DNA of 6,823 nt from Deltaproteobacteria bacterium (GTDB lineage: Bacteria; Myxococcota_A; UBA9160; SMWR01), in NCBI GenBank assembly GCA_029261905.1, contig JAJDAM010000162.1, forward strand, positions 1 through 6,823. The letters are read 5' to 3'. The notes beneath the pieces are model-generated. The model saw only the letters and a program-made list of their open reading frames with translations, was not told the DNA's origin and ran no database searches. Within the stretch, counting starts at the first letter, position 1. Each line of letters opens with the position of its first letter. A program made the position numbers and the translations under genes. Of this stretch, positions 1-5,824 are shown one piece after another.

Positions 1-612
1 CGCCAGTCTGTCGAGGGGCCCAATTGGAAGGTCGCCTACGACGGCTACCTCGATTTCTATCATCTTCCGATTCTGCACAAGGAATCCTTCGGGACCGAGA
101 TTCCGAACAAGGCTGTGTACGACGCATGGGGGCCCCATCAACGGGTCGGGATGCCGATCCCCGGGATGGAAGCACTCGAGGCAATGCCCGAGGAGGAGTG
201 GCCGCTCGAGGGAATGACGGCCGGGGTGTGGACGATCTTCCCGCACATCTCCGTCGCGTCTTTCGACGCCGGCGGGAAGCTCTACATGCTGTCGCAGTTG
301 TTTCCGGGTAGCACGCCCGACGACTCGGTGACGAATCAGATCTTCCTGTCCCCGGTCGAGCCCGATGCCGAACACCAGGCAAAGATCGACGAGCAGATGG
401 CCTTCTTGAAACACGTCGTGCGCGACGAGGACTATTTCACCGGGAATCGAATCCAGCGTTCGATCAAGACGGGAGCCAAGAAGGACGTGTTGTTCGGGCG
501 CAACGAAGGCGGCGGCCAGAGGTTCCACTCGTGGGTCGAAGCGCTGATCCACACCGGTGACGCAGAACTGGCAACGCTGCTGGGATCCCGCGTCGGCCCG
601 GAAGTGAAGTAG
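1..612 (+). CDS. Rieske-type ring-hydroxylating oxygenase alpha subunit, C-terminal catalytic part (5' truncated by window edge)
   Basis: The frame is open from base 1 to the TAG at 610-612 and gives 203 residues. The N-terminal Rieske [2Fe-2S] domain lies outside the window. Near the fragment's N-terminus is the sequence NWKVAYDGYLDFYH, followed by LPILH. It holds the bridging Asp (D18) and the two histidines of the mononuclear iron site (H21, H26) in the family spacing D-x2-H-x4-H. The third iron ligand is probably D144 in VVRDEDYFTGNRIQRS, which matches the usual ED-x7-Q element. This is therefore the SRPBCC-fold catalytic domain with a complete 2-His-1-carboxylate facial triad. Such enzymes use O2 and electrons from a reductase or ferredoxin to hydroxylate or demethylate aromatic or alicyclic substrates in the cytoplasm. 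The substrate cannot be read from the fragment. The in-frame GTG at 115 is internal and not a real start. The next gene starts 18 bases downstream, so co-transcription is likely. Confidence 0.92.
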   Translation, partial: RQSVEGPNWKVAYDGYLDFYHLPILHKESFGTEIPNKAVYDAWGPHQRVGMPIPGMEALEAMPEEEWPLEGMTAGVWTIFPHISVASFDAGGKLYMLSQLFPGSTPDDSVTNQIFLSPVEPDAEHQAKIDEQMAFLKHVVRDEDYFTGNRIQRSIKTGAKKDVLFGRNEGGGQRFHSWVEALIHTGDAELATLLGSRVGPEVK

Positions 613-616
613 GAGG
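611..616 (+). promoter_or_regulatory. Shine-Dalgarno for the 206-residue membrane protein
   Basis: A full AGGAGG lies 14 bases before the ATG at 631 and overlaps the TAG stop codon of the Rieske gene. Ribosomes finishing the oxygenase would be placed at the next start, which supports translational coupling. The spacer is longer than the optimal 5-9 bases, so initiation may be moderate. Confidence 0.55.
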
Positions 617-630
617 CCATCGCGCTCCCG

Positions 631-1251
631 ATGCGAAACAAGATCACCTGGGCCGTGTTGGGAGTCGGCTACCTGGCGTTCTTCAGCTGGTACACGTCAT
701 TCGGCGGGCCACTGAGCGAAGCAGAGATCGAGCACTTTTTCGCGGCCCTGACCGCGCGGAACCCCGATATGTCGGCCGAGCGACGGGCGATGTTCCGCGA
801 CTTCCTCGAGTCGGACACCGGCGATGACTTCGTCATGCTCAATGTGATCGATCTCCACGACACACCGATACAGGTGGAAGGTGTCGAGCCGGGCGAGACG
901 AGTTCGGACGTACTCGGGAAATACATGGAGTACATGATTCCCGCATTGCTGAGTCGCGCCTGTCATCCAGTGCTCTTCGGGCAGGCCGCAGCGCCTTCGC
1001 TGGAGATGTTCGGGATCGATGGCGTGCGGGTCTGGGACCAGGGCGCGGGAATGCGATACCGCAGTCGGCGCGACATGCTGGAAATCACCAGCAACCCGGC
1101 GTTCCAGGGGTCACACGAATTCAAGATCGCAGCGATCAACAAGACTTTCGCGTTTCCGATCGATCCCTGGTTCCAGCTTGGAGATCCTCGCCTGGTACTC
1201 GCGCTCGTACTTGCCACGATCGGGTTCGCAGTCAGTTCCATTCGCCGATGA
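631..1251 (+). CDS. Membrane-anchored protein with DUF1330/EthD-like (dimeric alpha-beta barrel) core
   Basis: This 206-residue protein has no assigned function. Residues about 6-24 (WAVLGVGYLAFFSWYTSF) and about 187-204 (RLVLALVLATIGFAVSSI) are hydrophobic and look like one transmembrane helix at each end. The N-terminal MRNK and C-terminal RR are positively charged. By the positive-inside rule both tails should be cytoplasmic and the middle should lie outside the inner membrane. The central part has a beta strand (DDFVMLNVIDL, about 65-75), then KYMEYMIPALLSR, HPVLFGQ, and finally MRYRSRRDMLEITSNPAFQ with HEFKIAAINKTFAFP (141-176). That last block resembles the strand-helix 'YpSr-x-fl-e-m...dpeY...hR-AAl' ending of DUF1330 and related ferredoxin-fold proteins. 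This is a fold-level comparison made by eye. The gene probably shares a transcript with the Rieske oxygenase. It could bind or shuttle an oxygenase substrate at the membrane, but that is inference. Confidence 0.85.
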   Translation: MRNKITWAVLGVGYLAFFSWYTSFGGPLSEAEIEHFFAALTARNPDMSAERRAMFRDFLESDTGDDFVMLNVIDLHDTPIQVEGVEPGETSSDVLGKYMEYMIPALLSRACHPVLFGQAAAPSLEMFGIDGVRVWDQGAGMRYRSRRDMLEITSNPAFQGSHEFKIAAINKTFAFPIDPWFQLGDPRLVLALVLATIGFAVSSIRR

Positions 1252-1280
1252 ACTCGAACAGGCCGGCTCGCGGTCACCCC

Positions 1281-2138
1281 TCACGTGTGCAGGCGGATCA
1301 GCCCTTCCTGCACGACCGAGGCAACCAATCGTCCATTCTCCGTGTAGACCAGGCCGCGATTGAACCCGCGGCCTCCCGATGAGGCCGGGCTGTCTTGCAC
1401 GAACAGCAGCCACTCATCGGCTCGGAAGCGGTGATGGAACCAGATCGAATGATCGAGGCTCGCGCTCTGGAACTTCGGATTCATCCACGAAACACCGTGC
1501 GGTAGCAGGCAGGTGTCGAGCAGGTTCAGATCCGACGCGTACGCGAGCACGCACTGGTGGAGCTGATCGTCGTCTGGCATGCGACCCGCCGCCCGAAGCC
1601 ATACCGCGAGCTGTGGCTGCCGCTTGTCGGGGTCAATGGGATCGATCGGGTCGACCATGCGTTGTTCGATCGGTCGGGGTGAATCCAGCCATTGCCGATA
1701 CTCGGTCGGCACCCGCTGGCGGATCTTCTCGTGGTACATCGCGGGATCCGGCGTGTCGAGCGGACCGGGCACGTCGGGCATGGACAACTGGTGTTCCAAC
1801 CCCGATTCCTCGACCTGGTGGGAGACCGACATGCTGAAGATCGCACGACCGTGCTGGATCGCGACCACGCGGCGCGTGGTGAAACTGCGGCCATCGCGGA
1901 TCCGATCGACTTCATAGAGGATCGGGATCTTCGGGTCGCCGGGCCGCAGAAAGTCGCCCTTCAACGAGTGGACGCGCCGATCTTCCACCGTGCGACTGGC
2001 GGCCACCAGCGCCTGGCCGACGACCTGTCCGCCGAACACCCGCTGAGAGTGTTCCTGCGGACTGCGGCCACGAAACAGGTCGCGTTCCAGCTCCTCGAGG
2101 TCGAGGAGTTCGATCAGAGATTTCAACGGTGTCGTCAA
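1281..2138 (-). CDS. tesB: Acyl-CoA thioesterase II (TesB family)
   Basis: The product has 285 residues, close to E. coli TesB (286), and aligns with it end to end. It hydrolyses fatty acyl-CoA to free fatty acid and CoA in the cytoplasm. The N-terminal hot-dog domain carries LFRGRSP and VFGGQVVGQALVAAS, followed by HSLKGDFLRPGD. The C-terminal hot-dog has AYASDLNLLDT, SASLDHSIWFH, DEWLLF, GGRGFNRGLVYT and VVQEGLIR. The catalytic triad of E. coli TesB (Asp204, Thr228, Gln278) maps to D203, S227 and Q277, so the nucleophile-orienting Thr is replaced by Ser. Residues 163-170 contain a small IDP duplication (DPIDPIDP) in the interdomain linker. The start codon is TTG, and the residues right after it already match the family N-terminus (PLKSLIELLDLEELERDLFRG). 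No convincing Shine-Dalgarno precedes it. The gene lies 139 bases downstream of the DUF362 gene on the same strand and converges with the membrane protein across a 29-base gap. Confidence 0.96.
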   Translation of the reverse strand: MTTPLKSLIELLDLEELERDLFRGRSPQEHSQRVFGGQVVGQALVAASRTVEDRRVHSLKGDFLRPGDPKIPILYEVDRIRDGRSFTTRRVVAIQHGRAIFSMSVSHQVEESGLEHQLSMPDVPGPLDTPDPAMYHEKIRQRVPTEYRQWLDSPRPIEQRMVDPIDPIDPDKRQPQLAVWLRAAGRMPDDDQLHQCVLAYASDLNLLDTCLLPHGVSWMNPKFQSASLDHSIWFHHRFRADEWLLFVQDSPASSGGRGFNRGLVYTENGRLVASVVQEGLIRLHT

Positions 2139-2277
2139 GGCGTGGCTCGGCCGAATTGGGGGTGCGATCGATTGGTGCGAATCGCGCGAGAGTAACTGAT
2201 CTTCGGCAATCGGCCTGTCGGCGGCAGGCAGTGACTTCGCGATTTGCGAGCGGGTCGCGATGGGCCTTGGCAGCCTG
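2139..2277 (-). other. Gap between DUF362 and tesB (139 bases), with small hairpin at 2213-2229
   Basis: The two genes have the same direction, but 139 bases is long for a tight operon. The only structure I can support is a 5-base perfect inverted repeat, GCCTG and CAGGC, at 2213-2217 and 2225-2229 with a 7-base loop. No U-tract follows it on either strand, so it is not a convincing intrinsic terminator. I see no clear -35/-10 pair for tesB. Confidence 0.35.
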
Positions 2278-3423
2278 TTAGGCGTGGATCGGCTGCAGCG
2301 CCGTATTCAGCGCGTCCATCACGTCAGTTGGAATCGATCTGCCCTCGTCGGAAAGTGCAACTTCAGGCACCCCGCCTGAGATCTCGAACCCGGCCACCAG
2401 CATGCGATCTTCAAAAATACTGCCGGTCGTTCCGCCGGGCGGCGTCTCGGTCCGCAAGACGTCGCCAACGCTGCCGCCGAGGATCGAAGTCACGAAACGG
2501 TTCGCCACACCGCGTACGAGCGCCGAGCGATGAGGGTCGTTGACGATCTTGTCGCGGCGCTTTGGCGGCGTGATGCGACGGTTTTCGTTCAGCCACGCAA
2601 GAGAGACCATGTCGTGTGCTACGACTGACGAACTGGCAATGATCAGTCCGGTTTCGGGTGCAACGATATAGCCTTCATCGGGACCGAAAGTCGTCATCAC
2701 CTTGGTAGCGCTGGTCAGAACGAGCCGCTGTTTTTCGAGGAGTGACGGGACCCTGTTCGCCTCGGCCGTTTTCTCTGGCAGCGAAGCACCCTCTCGGTGG
2801 TAGAGGAGTCGGGAATCGTGTCGCCACCAACCCACGGCCGCTTTCAGGCCGAGCGTGCTCCCCGCAAGGATGTGTCGCGCACACCGCGGCATCAAAACGA
2901 CATGGTCCACCTCGTTCAAGACGTCGGGCATCATCACCGGCTGCGACCAACGCCCACCGCCGACCGGCGACTCTTCGTGGAATGCGTCCCATCCGCCTTC
3001 TTCGAACGCGTGAAGCTCAGCGCCTGCCGCGTCGATCGCTGATGCCATCCCACTGTCGGTCATCAGCTTGCGCGAGCTGCCTCGCTGCTTGTCAGGCGAA
3101 AATCGAACGAACTGCACACCCGACATGTCCGCGACGGTGATCTTTCCGGCGCCGCGTTCCTGCAGCAGCCGGATCATCGCAAACAGGGCAACCGGGTCTG
3201 TGGTCGCCGGGTAGGGGTTGGCGGAATTGCAGACCGGCTTGATCAGCACCCGGTCGCCGCGGCCGAGCCAACTGAAGTCGGTCGTGGCTTCGGCGGCGCG
3301 ACGAACCGCAGCCTCGACGATTTCGGGTGCGCTGTTTGCCGGGACACCCACTACGCAGACCGGTCGAGCCTGGCCGGCACCCACGATCGACTCACCGATT
3401 GATCGATCCATCGATTCACCCAC
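2278..3423 (-). CDS. DUF362 domain-containing protein
   Basis: DUF362 proteins (Pfam PF04015) are widespread and biochemically poorly defined; some members carry iron-sulphur ligands. Two family signatures are visible. GDRVLIKPVCNSANPYPATTD lies at about residues 56-76, matching the 'VLIKPN...ATTDP' element. DHVVLMPRCARHILAGSTLG, followed by LKAAVGWW, lies at about 174-200 and matches the 'vinlPklKtH...lslKn..G' core. Between them is a helix-strand unit, LLQERGAGKITVADMSG. The product has 381 residues from this start. There is no CxxCxxC ferredoxin motif, and only three cysteines, at about positions 23, 65 and 181, the last two inside the conserved blocks. The frame stays open to a GTG at 3519, adding 32 Arg-rich residues. 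I prefer the GTG at 3423 because GGAGG sits 8 bases upstream of it; an ATG at 3411 is a third option with poorer spacing. There is no signal peptide, so it is probably cytoplasmic. The tesB gene follows downstream, and the substrate is unknown. Confidence 0.9.
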   Translation of the reverse strand: MGESMDRSIGESIVGAGQARPVCVVGVPANSAPEIVEAAVRRAAEATTDFSWLGRGDRVLIKPVCNSANPYPATTDPVALFAMIRLLQERGAGKITVADMSGVQFVRFSPDKQRGSSRKLMTDSGMASAIDAAGAELHAFEEGGWDAFHEESPVGGGRWSQPVMMPDVLNEVDHVVLMPRCARHILAGSTLGLKAAVGWWRHDSRLLYHREGASLPEKTAEANRVPSLLEKQRLVLTSATKVMTTFGPDEGYIVAPETGLIIASSSVVAHDMVSLAWLNENRRITPPKRRDKIVNDPHRSALVRGVANRFVTSILGGSVGDVLRTETPPGGTTGSIFEDRMLVAGFEISGGVPEVALSDEGRSIPTDVMDALNTALQPIHA

Positions 3424-3429
3424 GTCTTT

Positions 3430-3437
3430 CCCCTCCC
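3430..3437 (-). promoter_or_regulatory. Strong Shine-Dalgarno that sets the DUF362 start
   Basis: On the minus strand this reads GGGAGGGG. Its GGAGG core ends 8 bases before the GTG at 3423. The longer candidate start at 3519 has no purine-rich site in that position. This is the main evidence for the shorter protein. Confidence 0.65.
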
Positions 3438-3514
3438 GAATCCGCGCGCTGAAGTGGCGTCGGAATCCAAGGTGCACGTCTGCGCGCCATCGTGCAATCA
3501 GCGACTGGATTGAA

Positions 3515-3540
3515 GACACGATTCTCGAACACCTCGTGTC
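3515..3540. repeat. Perfect 7-base inverted repeat upstream of DUF362
   Basis: GACACGA at 3515-3521 and TCGTGTC at 3534-3540 are exact reverse complements separated by 12 bases. Their centres are about 19 bases apart, close to two helical turns, so a dimeric repressor could bind both arms. The repeat lies about 90 bases upstream of the preferred DUF362 start and overlaps the alternative GTG at 3519. A 7-base repeat can occur by chance. Confidence 0.35.
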
Positions 3541-3691
3541 GAGTCTTGGCTTCCGCGCAGCCTACAGGAGCTTTAGAGGTCCCACCGGGTGGCCATGCCC
3601 GTCGGCGCGTGGCTGCGCGCGACCCGACGCATTTCCGCTGGGACGCGAAAAGTCCGGGCGAGGATGAGACGATCGGGGCTGTATGCCACCC

Positions 3692-3714
3692 GCGGTGAAT
3701 CCAACTGGATCCGC
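3692..3714 (+). other. Bulged 8-pair hairpin in the hemerythrin 5' region
   Basis: GCGG (3692-3695) pairs with CCGC (3711-3714), and ATCC (3699-3702) pairs with GGAT (3707-3710). A TGA bulge and an AACT loop complete it. An outer TGCC (3684-3687) can pair with GGCA (3724-3727) to close a larger stem. No U-tract follows, so it is not an intrinsic terminator. It could be part of a leader RNA or an operator, or it could be chance. Confidence 0.3.
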
Positions 3715-3816
3715 CCTCCAATGGGCACCTGGGTAGGTTGAGTTCAAGGGAGGGTTTTCGCGCGCCGAAAGGCCTAGGACACGGGGCGAGCAGGTATTGG
3801 TATTGGGGGCGTCGAA

Positions 3817-4239
3817 ATGAATCCCGAAGAAATTCGAACGCGCGTCTTCGGAGAGCACGAGAAGATTCGTGGGATCATCGACGAAATCGATGACTTGAAC
3901 AAGCGATTCGGTCGTGACGAGGATGTCGGGGCGGAGATTCGGGAGGTCGGCGTCGGCCTGTACGAGATCTTCGCTGCGCATTTGGCGCTCGAAGATTCAT
4001 TGCTCGCTCCTGCACTCGAGAAAATTTCCGATCGTGGGCCTGCTCTCGCTGAGCGTTTGATGCGCGAGCACAGCGAACAACGCGCAATGCTCACCTACCT
4101 GCTGCGACGGCTCGAGGAACAGGGGCGGCCGACCGCACTCGTCTCGAACGAACTGCGCAGTTTTTGCGAGTACCTCCGCCGGGATATGAAACACGAGGAA
4201 GACACGATCCTCGATTTGGGGCTTCGGCCGGACGCCTGA
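3817..4239 (+). CDS. Hemerythrin (HHE cation-binding) domain protein
   Basis: This 140-residue single-domain protein is predicted to be a four-helix bundle with a carboxylate-bridged di-iron site. Helix 1 has GEHEKIRG (H14). Helix 2 has FAAHLALEDSLLAPAL, giving the H55-x3-E59 pair. Helix 3 has MREHSEQRAML (H85). Helix 4 has LRRDMKHEEDTIL. In that last helix the position that is normally the His of 'HxxxE' is D123, with E127 four residues on; H126 is next to it and may substitute. Bacterial HHE proteins bind O2, sense oxygen or NO, or take part in iron and stress responses; the role here is unknown. It has no signal peptide or membrane segment, so it is probably cytoplasmic. A GGGGG run 7 bases before the ATG may act as a weak Shine-Dalgarno. 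It stands alone, divergent from DUF362 and 232 bases from the P450. Confidence 0.92.
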   Translation: MNPEEIRTRVFGEHEKIRGIIDEIDDLNKRFGRDEDVGAEIREVGVGLYEIFAAHLALEDSLLAPALEKISDRGPALAERLMREHSEQRAMLTYLLRRLEEQGRPTALVSNELRSFCEYLRRDMKHEEDTILDLGLRPDA

Positions 4240-4243
4240 CGCT

Positions 4244-4257
4244 GGCCTTGGTAGGCC
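4244..4257 (+). terminator. Possible weak hairpin just after the hemerythrin stop
   Basis: GGCCT (4244-4248) and AGGCC (4253-4257) form a perfect 5-pair stem with a TGGT loop, starting 5 bases after the stop codon. There is no run of T after it, so as an intrinsic terminator it would be weak. The rest of the gap, to 4471, shows no gene. Confidence 0.25.
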
Positions 4258-4446
4258 GCCCGGTCGGCTCGCTACGCTTTGGCGGGTTCATTCGCGATGA
4301 CGCCCGTTCGCTCCGTGTGATCTGCGACTCAATGCCCCAACCTGGGTCAGGTAGCTGGGTGTCGCCACGGCGGGTTCACGTGTGCTCGATCCATGTTCTC
4401 TTGTATCGGAAGTAGCGCTCCATCGTTCTTCGACTTACTTCGCCTA

Positions 4447-4462
4447 ACCATGATGGTAATCT
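4447..4462 (+). promoter_or_regulatory. Candidate -10 element with overlapping palindrome before the P450 gene
   Basis: ACCAT-g-ATGGT (4447-4457) is a perfect 11-base palindrome. The -10-like hexamer TAATCT (4457-4462) overlaps its last base. A start of transcription about 7 bases after the hexamer would fall at or just before the P450 ATG at 4472. That start codon has no Shine-Dalgarno, so the transcript could be leaderless or nearly so. No good -35 is present (CTTACT at the 17-base spacing). This is tentative. Confidence 0.3.
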
Positions 4463-4471
4463 GTCACAACG

Positions 4472-5755
4472 ATGGCGACTACACCCGCAGGTACGCCCAA
4501 GGTCCTCTCTGGATACGATCCGACCGATCCGGCCGCACAGCAGGATCCCTTCCCCCACTACGCGGCTCTCCGACGCGATGCGCCGGTGTATCAGCATCCG
4601 AAGAGTGGCGTCTACTTCGTGTCGCGGTACGACACCGTTCGCGAAGTGCTCGCAGACCCGACGACGTATTCGTCGCAGTTCAGCAACGCCGCGACGATGC
4701 CCAACAATCCCGAGTTGCTACGAGAACTCGGGAAGATCGCGGCTCAGGCGAAAGGATGGCTTCCGCCGCTACCGACGATGGTGACTGCCGATCCTCCGGT
4801 GCACACGCGCTATCGCAAGGCCGTCGCGCCGCTGATTGGACCGCGGCGCATTCGGAAGATGGAAGATCGAATACGTGACATCGCGAAGGATCTGATGGCG
4901 CCCTGGCCGGATTCAGGTCGCATCGACTTCAAACGAAGCTTCGCCGAGCACTTGCCTGTCAGGATGATCGCCGGATTGCTGGGTGTGGGGCCGGAAGGCG
5001 AGCCCGATCTCGATCGATGGGCAGACGACGCGGTCGCTGCAATCGGCGCCGATATTTCGGATGACGCGCGCCTCGACGCCATGCGGGGCATGGTCGAAAT
5101 GATGCACTTCTGGGCGAACCACATCGAAGAAAAGCGTCGCGAACCCGGAGACGACGTCATCAGCGAGTTGGTGGTCGCAGACCTGGAACTCGCAGGCGAG
5201 GCGCCGAGAAAACTCAACGTCGCCGAACTCATTTCGATCATCATTCAGCTGCAGATCGCCGGGAAAGAAGCATCCACCAAAGGCTTCAATGAGGTCATGA
5301 AAATGATCGCGGAGCGTCCCGCTGTGTGGGAGCGTATGCGCGAAGAGCCGGAGTGGATCAAAAATGTGTTGGAAGAGGGGTTGCGGTTGGCATCCCCCAA
5401 CCAGGGCCTCTTCCGCACCGCGACTGTCGACAGCGTGATCGAAGGCGTCGACATCCCGAGAGGCGCGACTTTGTGGGTGATGTTCGGGTCCGCGAACCGC
5501 GACGAGAACCGCTTCCCCGACCCCGACCGCTTCGATCCCGATCGTCCGAATCTTCGCGAACACCTCGCCTTCGGGGTCGGCGCTCACTTCTGTATCGGAG
5601 CGCCGCTGGCGCGAGCGGAATTGCGCGTATCACTCGAGGAAATGACGAAGGCGATCAAGTCGGTCCGCCTCGCAGACGACCTGGAACTCGTCTACGAACC
5701 GAGCTTCATCCTGCGCGGGCTCGAAGAGCTGGTGCTCGAGATCGAGAGGGTCTGA
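4472..5755 (+). CDS. Cytochrome P450 (soluble bacterial class)
   Basis: The 427-residue protein has the usual length of a soluble bacterial P450 and no N-terminal membrane anchor. It is a haem-thiolate monooxygenase that inserts one oxygen atom from O2 using electrons from a ferredoxin and reductase, neither of which is in the window. Motifs in order: C-helix HTRYR (111-115), haem-propionate contacts; I-helix QIAGKEAST (261-269); K-helix ExxR as EEGLRL (E302, R305); FRTAT (314-318); the meander NRFPDPDRFDPDR; and the haem loop FGVGAHFCIG (367-376) with C374 as thiolate ligand, followed by APLARAEL. The I-helix is unusual: the normal A-G-x-D/E-T-T reads A-G-K-E-A-S, so the conserved oxygen-activating Thr is Ala267, followed by Ser268. 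The acidic partner E266 is kept. The CYP family and substrate cannot be assigned by eye. The start ATG fits the family N-terminus (LSGYDPTDP-x5-DPFPHYAALRRDAPVY). It converges with the Baeyer-Villiger monooxygenase gene. Confidence 0.97.
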   Translation: MATTPAGTPKVLSGYDPTDPAAQQDPFPHYAALRRDAPVYQHPKSGVYFVSRYDTVREVLADPTTYSSQFSNAATMPNNPELLRELGKIAAQAKGWLPPLPTMVTADPPVHTRYRKAVAPLIGPRRIRKMEDRIRDIAKDLMAPWPDSGRIDFKRSFAEHLPVRMIAGLLGVGPEGEPDLDRWADDAVAAIGADISDDARLDAMRGMVEMMHFWANHIEEKRREPGDDVISELVVADLELAGEAPRKLNVAELISIIIQLQIAGKEASTKGFNEVMKMIAERPAVWERMREEPEWIKNVLEEGLRLASPNQGLFRTATVDSVIEGVDIPRGATLWVMFGSANRDENRFPDPDRFDPDRPNLREHLAFGVGAHFCIGAPLARAELRVSLEEMTKAIKSVRLADDLELVYEPSFILRGLEELVLEIERV

Positions 5756-5770
5756 TTTCAGCCGCGAGTC

Positions 5771-5792
5771 AGCCACCGAAGGCGCGGTGGTT
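5771..5792. terminator. Hairpin between the convergent P450 and monooxygenase genes
   Basis: AGCCACCG (5771-5778) pairs with CGGTGGTT (5785-5792) through 8 pairs, one of them G-U, around the loop AAGGCG. GCGA (5764-5767) could pair with TCGC (5792-5795) to extend the stem past a bulge. It lies in the 69-base gap between two convergent genes, where a bidirectional terminator is expected. It lacks a clear T-run on either strand, so its efficiency is doubtful. Confidence 0.45.
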
Positions 5793-5824
5793 CGCTGTTC
5801 ATCGGCTCATCGTTCTCATTGATC

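Larger units (their letters stand above)
3424..3816. other. Divergent intergenic region (393 bases) between the DUF362 and hemerythrin genes
   Basis: No credible gene lies here; the short frames crossing it are Arg/Pro/Ser-rich, lack family resemblance and look like noise in GC-rich DNA. The region must hold the 5' control signals of two divergent genes, but I see no good sigma-70 -35/-10 pair. It contains a 7-base inverted repeat (3515-3540), a bulged hairpin (3692-3714) and a short GCC-GAAA-GGC hairpin (3764-3773). A tandem-like GGTATT repeat precedes the hemerythrin start. No known riboswitch class could be matched confidently. Confidence 0.5.

Noticed and set aside
3424..3519. The N-terminal 32 residues of the longest DUF362 frame as true coding sequence
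   Set aside because: The Arg-rich translation does not resemble the DUF362 start, its GTG lacks a ribosome site, and a strong site directs translation to 3423. It remains possible.
3630..3690. c-di-GMP-I (GEMM) riboswitch suggested by GGGACGCGAAAAGTCCGGGC
   Set aside because: The GGGACGC-AAA-like string is there, but the upstream GGGCAAACC arm and the second stem-loop of the class are not recognisable.
3640..3790. RNase P RNA (rnpB) suggested by AAAAGTCCGGGCG, GGGTAGGTTGAG and GGCCTAGG strings
   Set aside because: The distance between the strings is far too short for a bacterial P RNA, and the 3' ACAGAACCCGGCUUA-type element is missing. The matches are probably chance.
3562..3981. A 139-codon minus-strand frame spanning the intergenic region and the start of the hemerythrin gene
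   Set aside because: It overlaps the certain hemerythrin gene in antisense, and its intergenic part is low-complexity Arg/Pro/Ser/Gly sequence.
4164..4415. An 83-codon frame from inside the hemerythrin gene into the next gap
   Set aside because: It starts out of frame inside a certain gene, and its tail shows no conserved-looking features.
4913..5587. A 224-codon open frame on the minus strand inside the P450 gene
   Set aside because: It is antisense to the P450 core, rich in His/Asp/Val as expected from reversed codons, and has no family resemblance or ribosome site.
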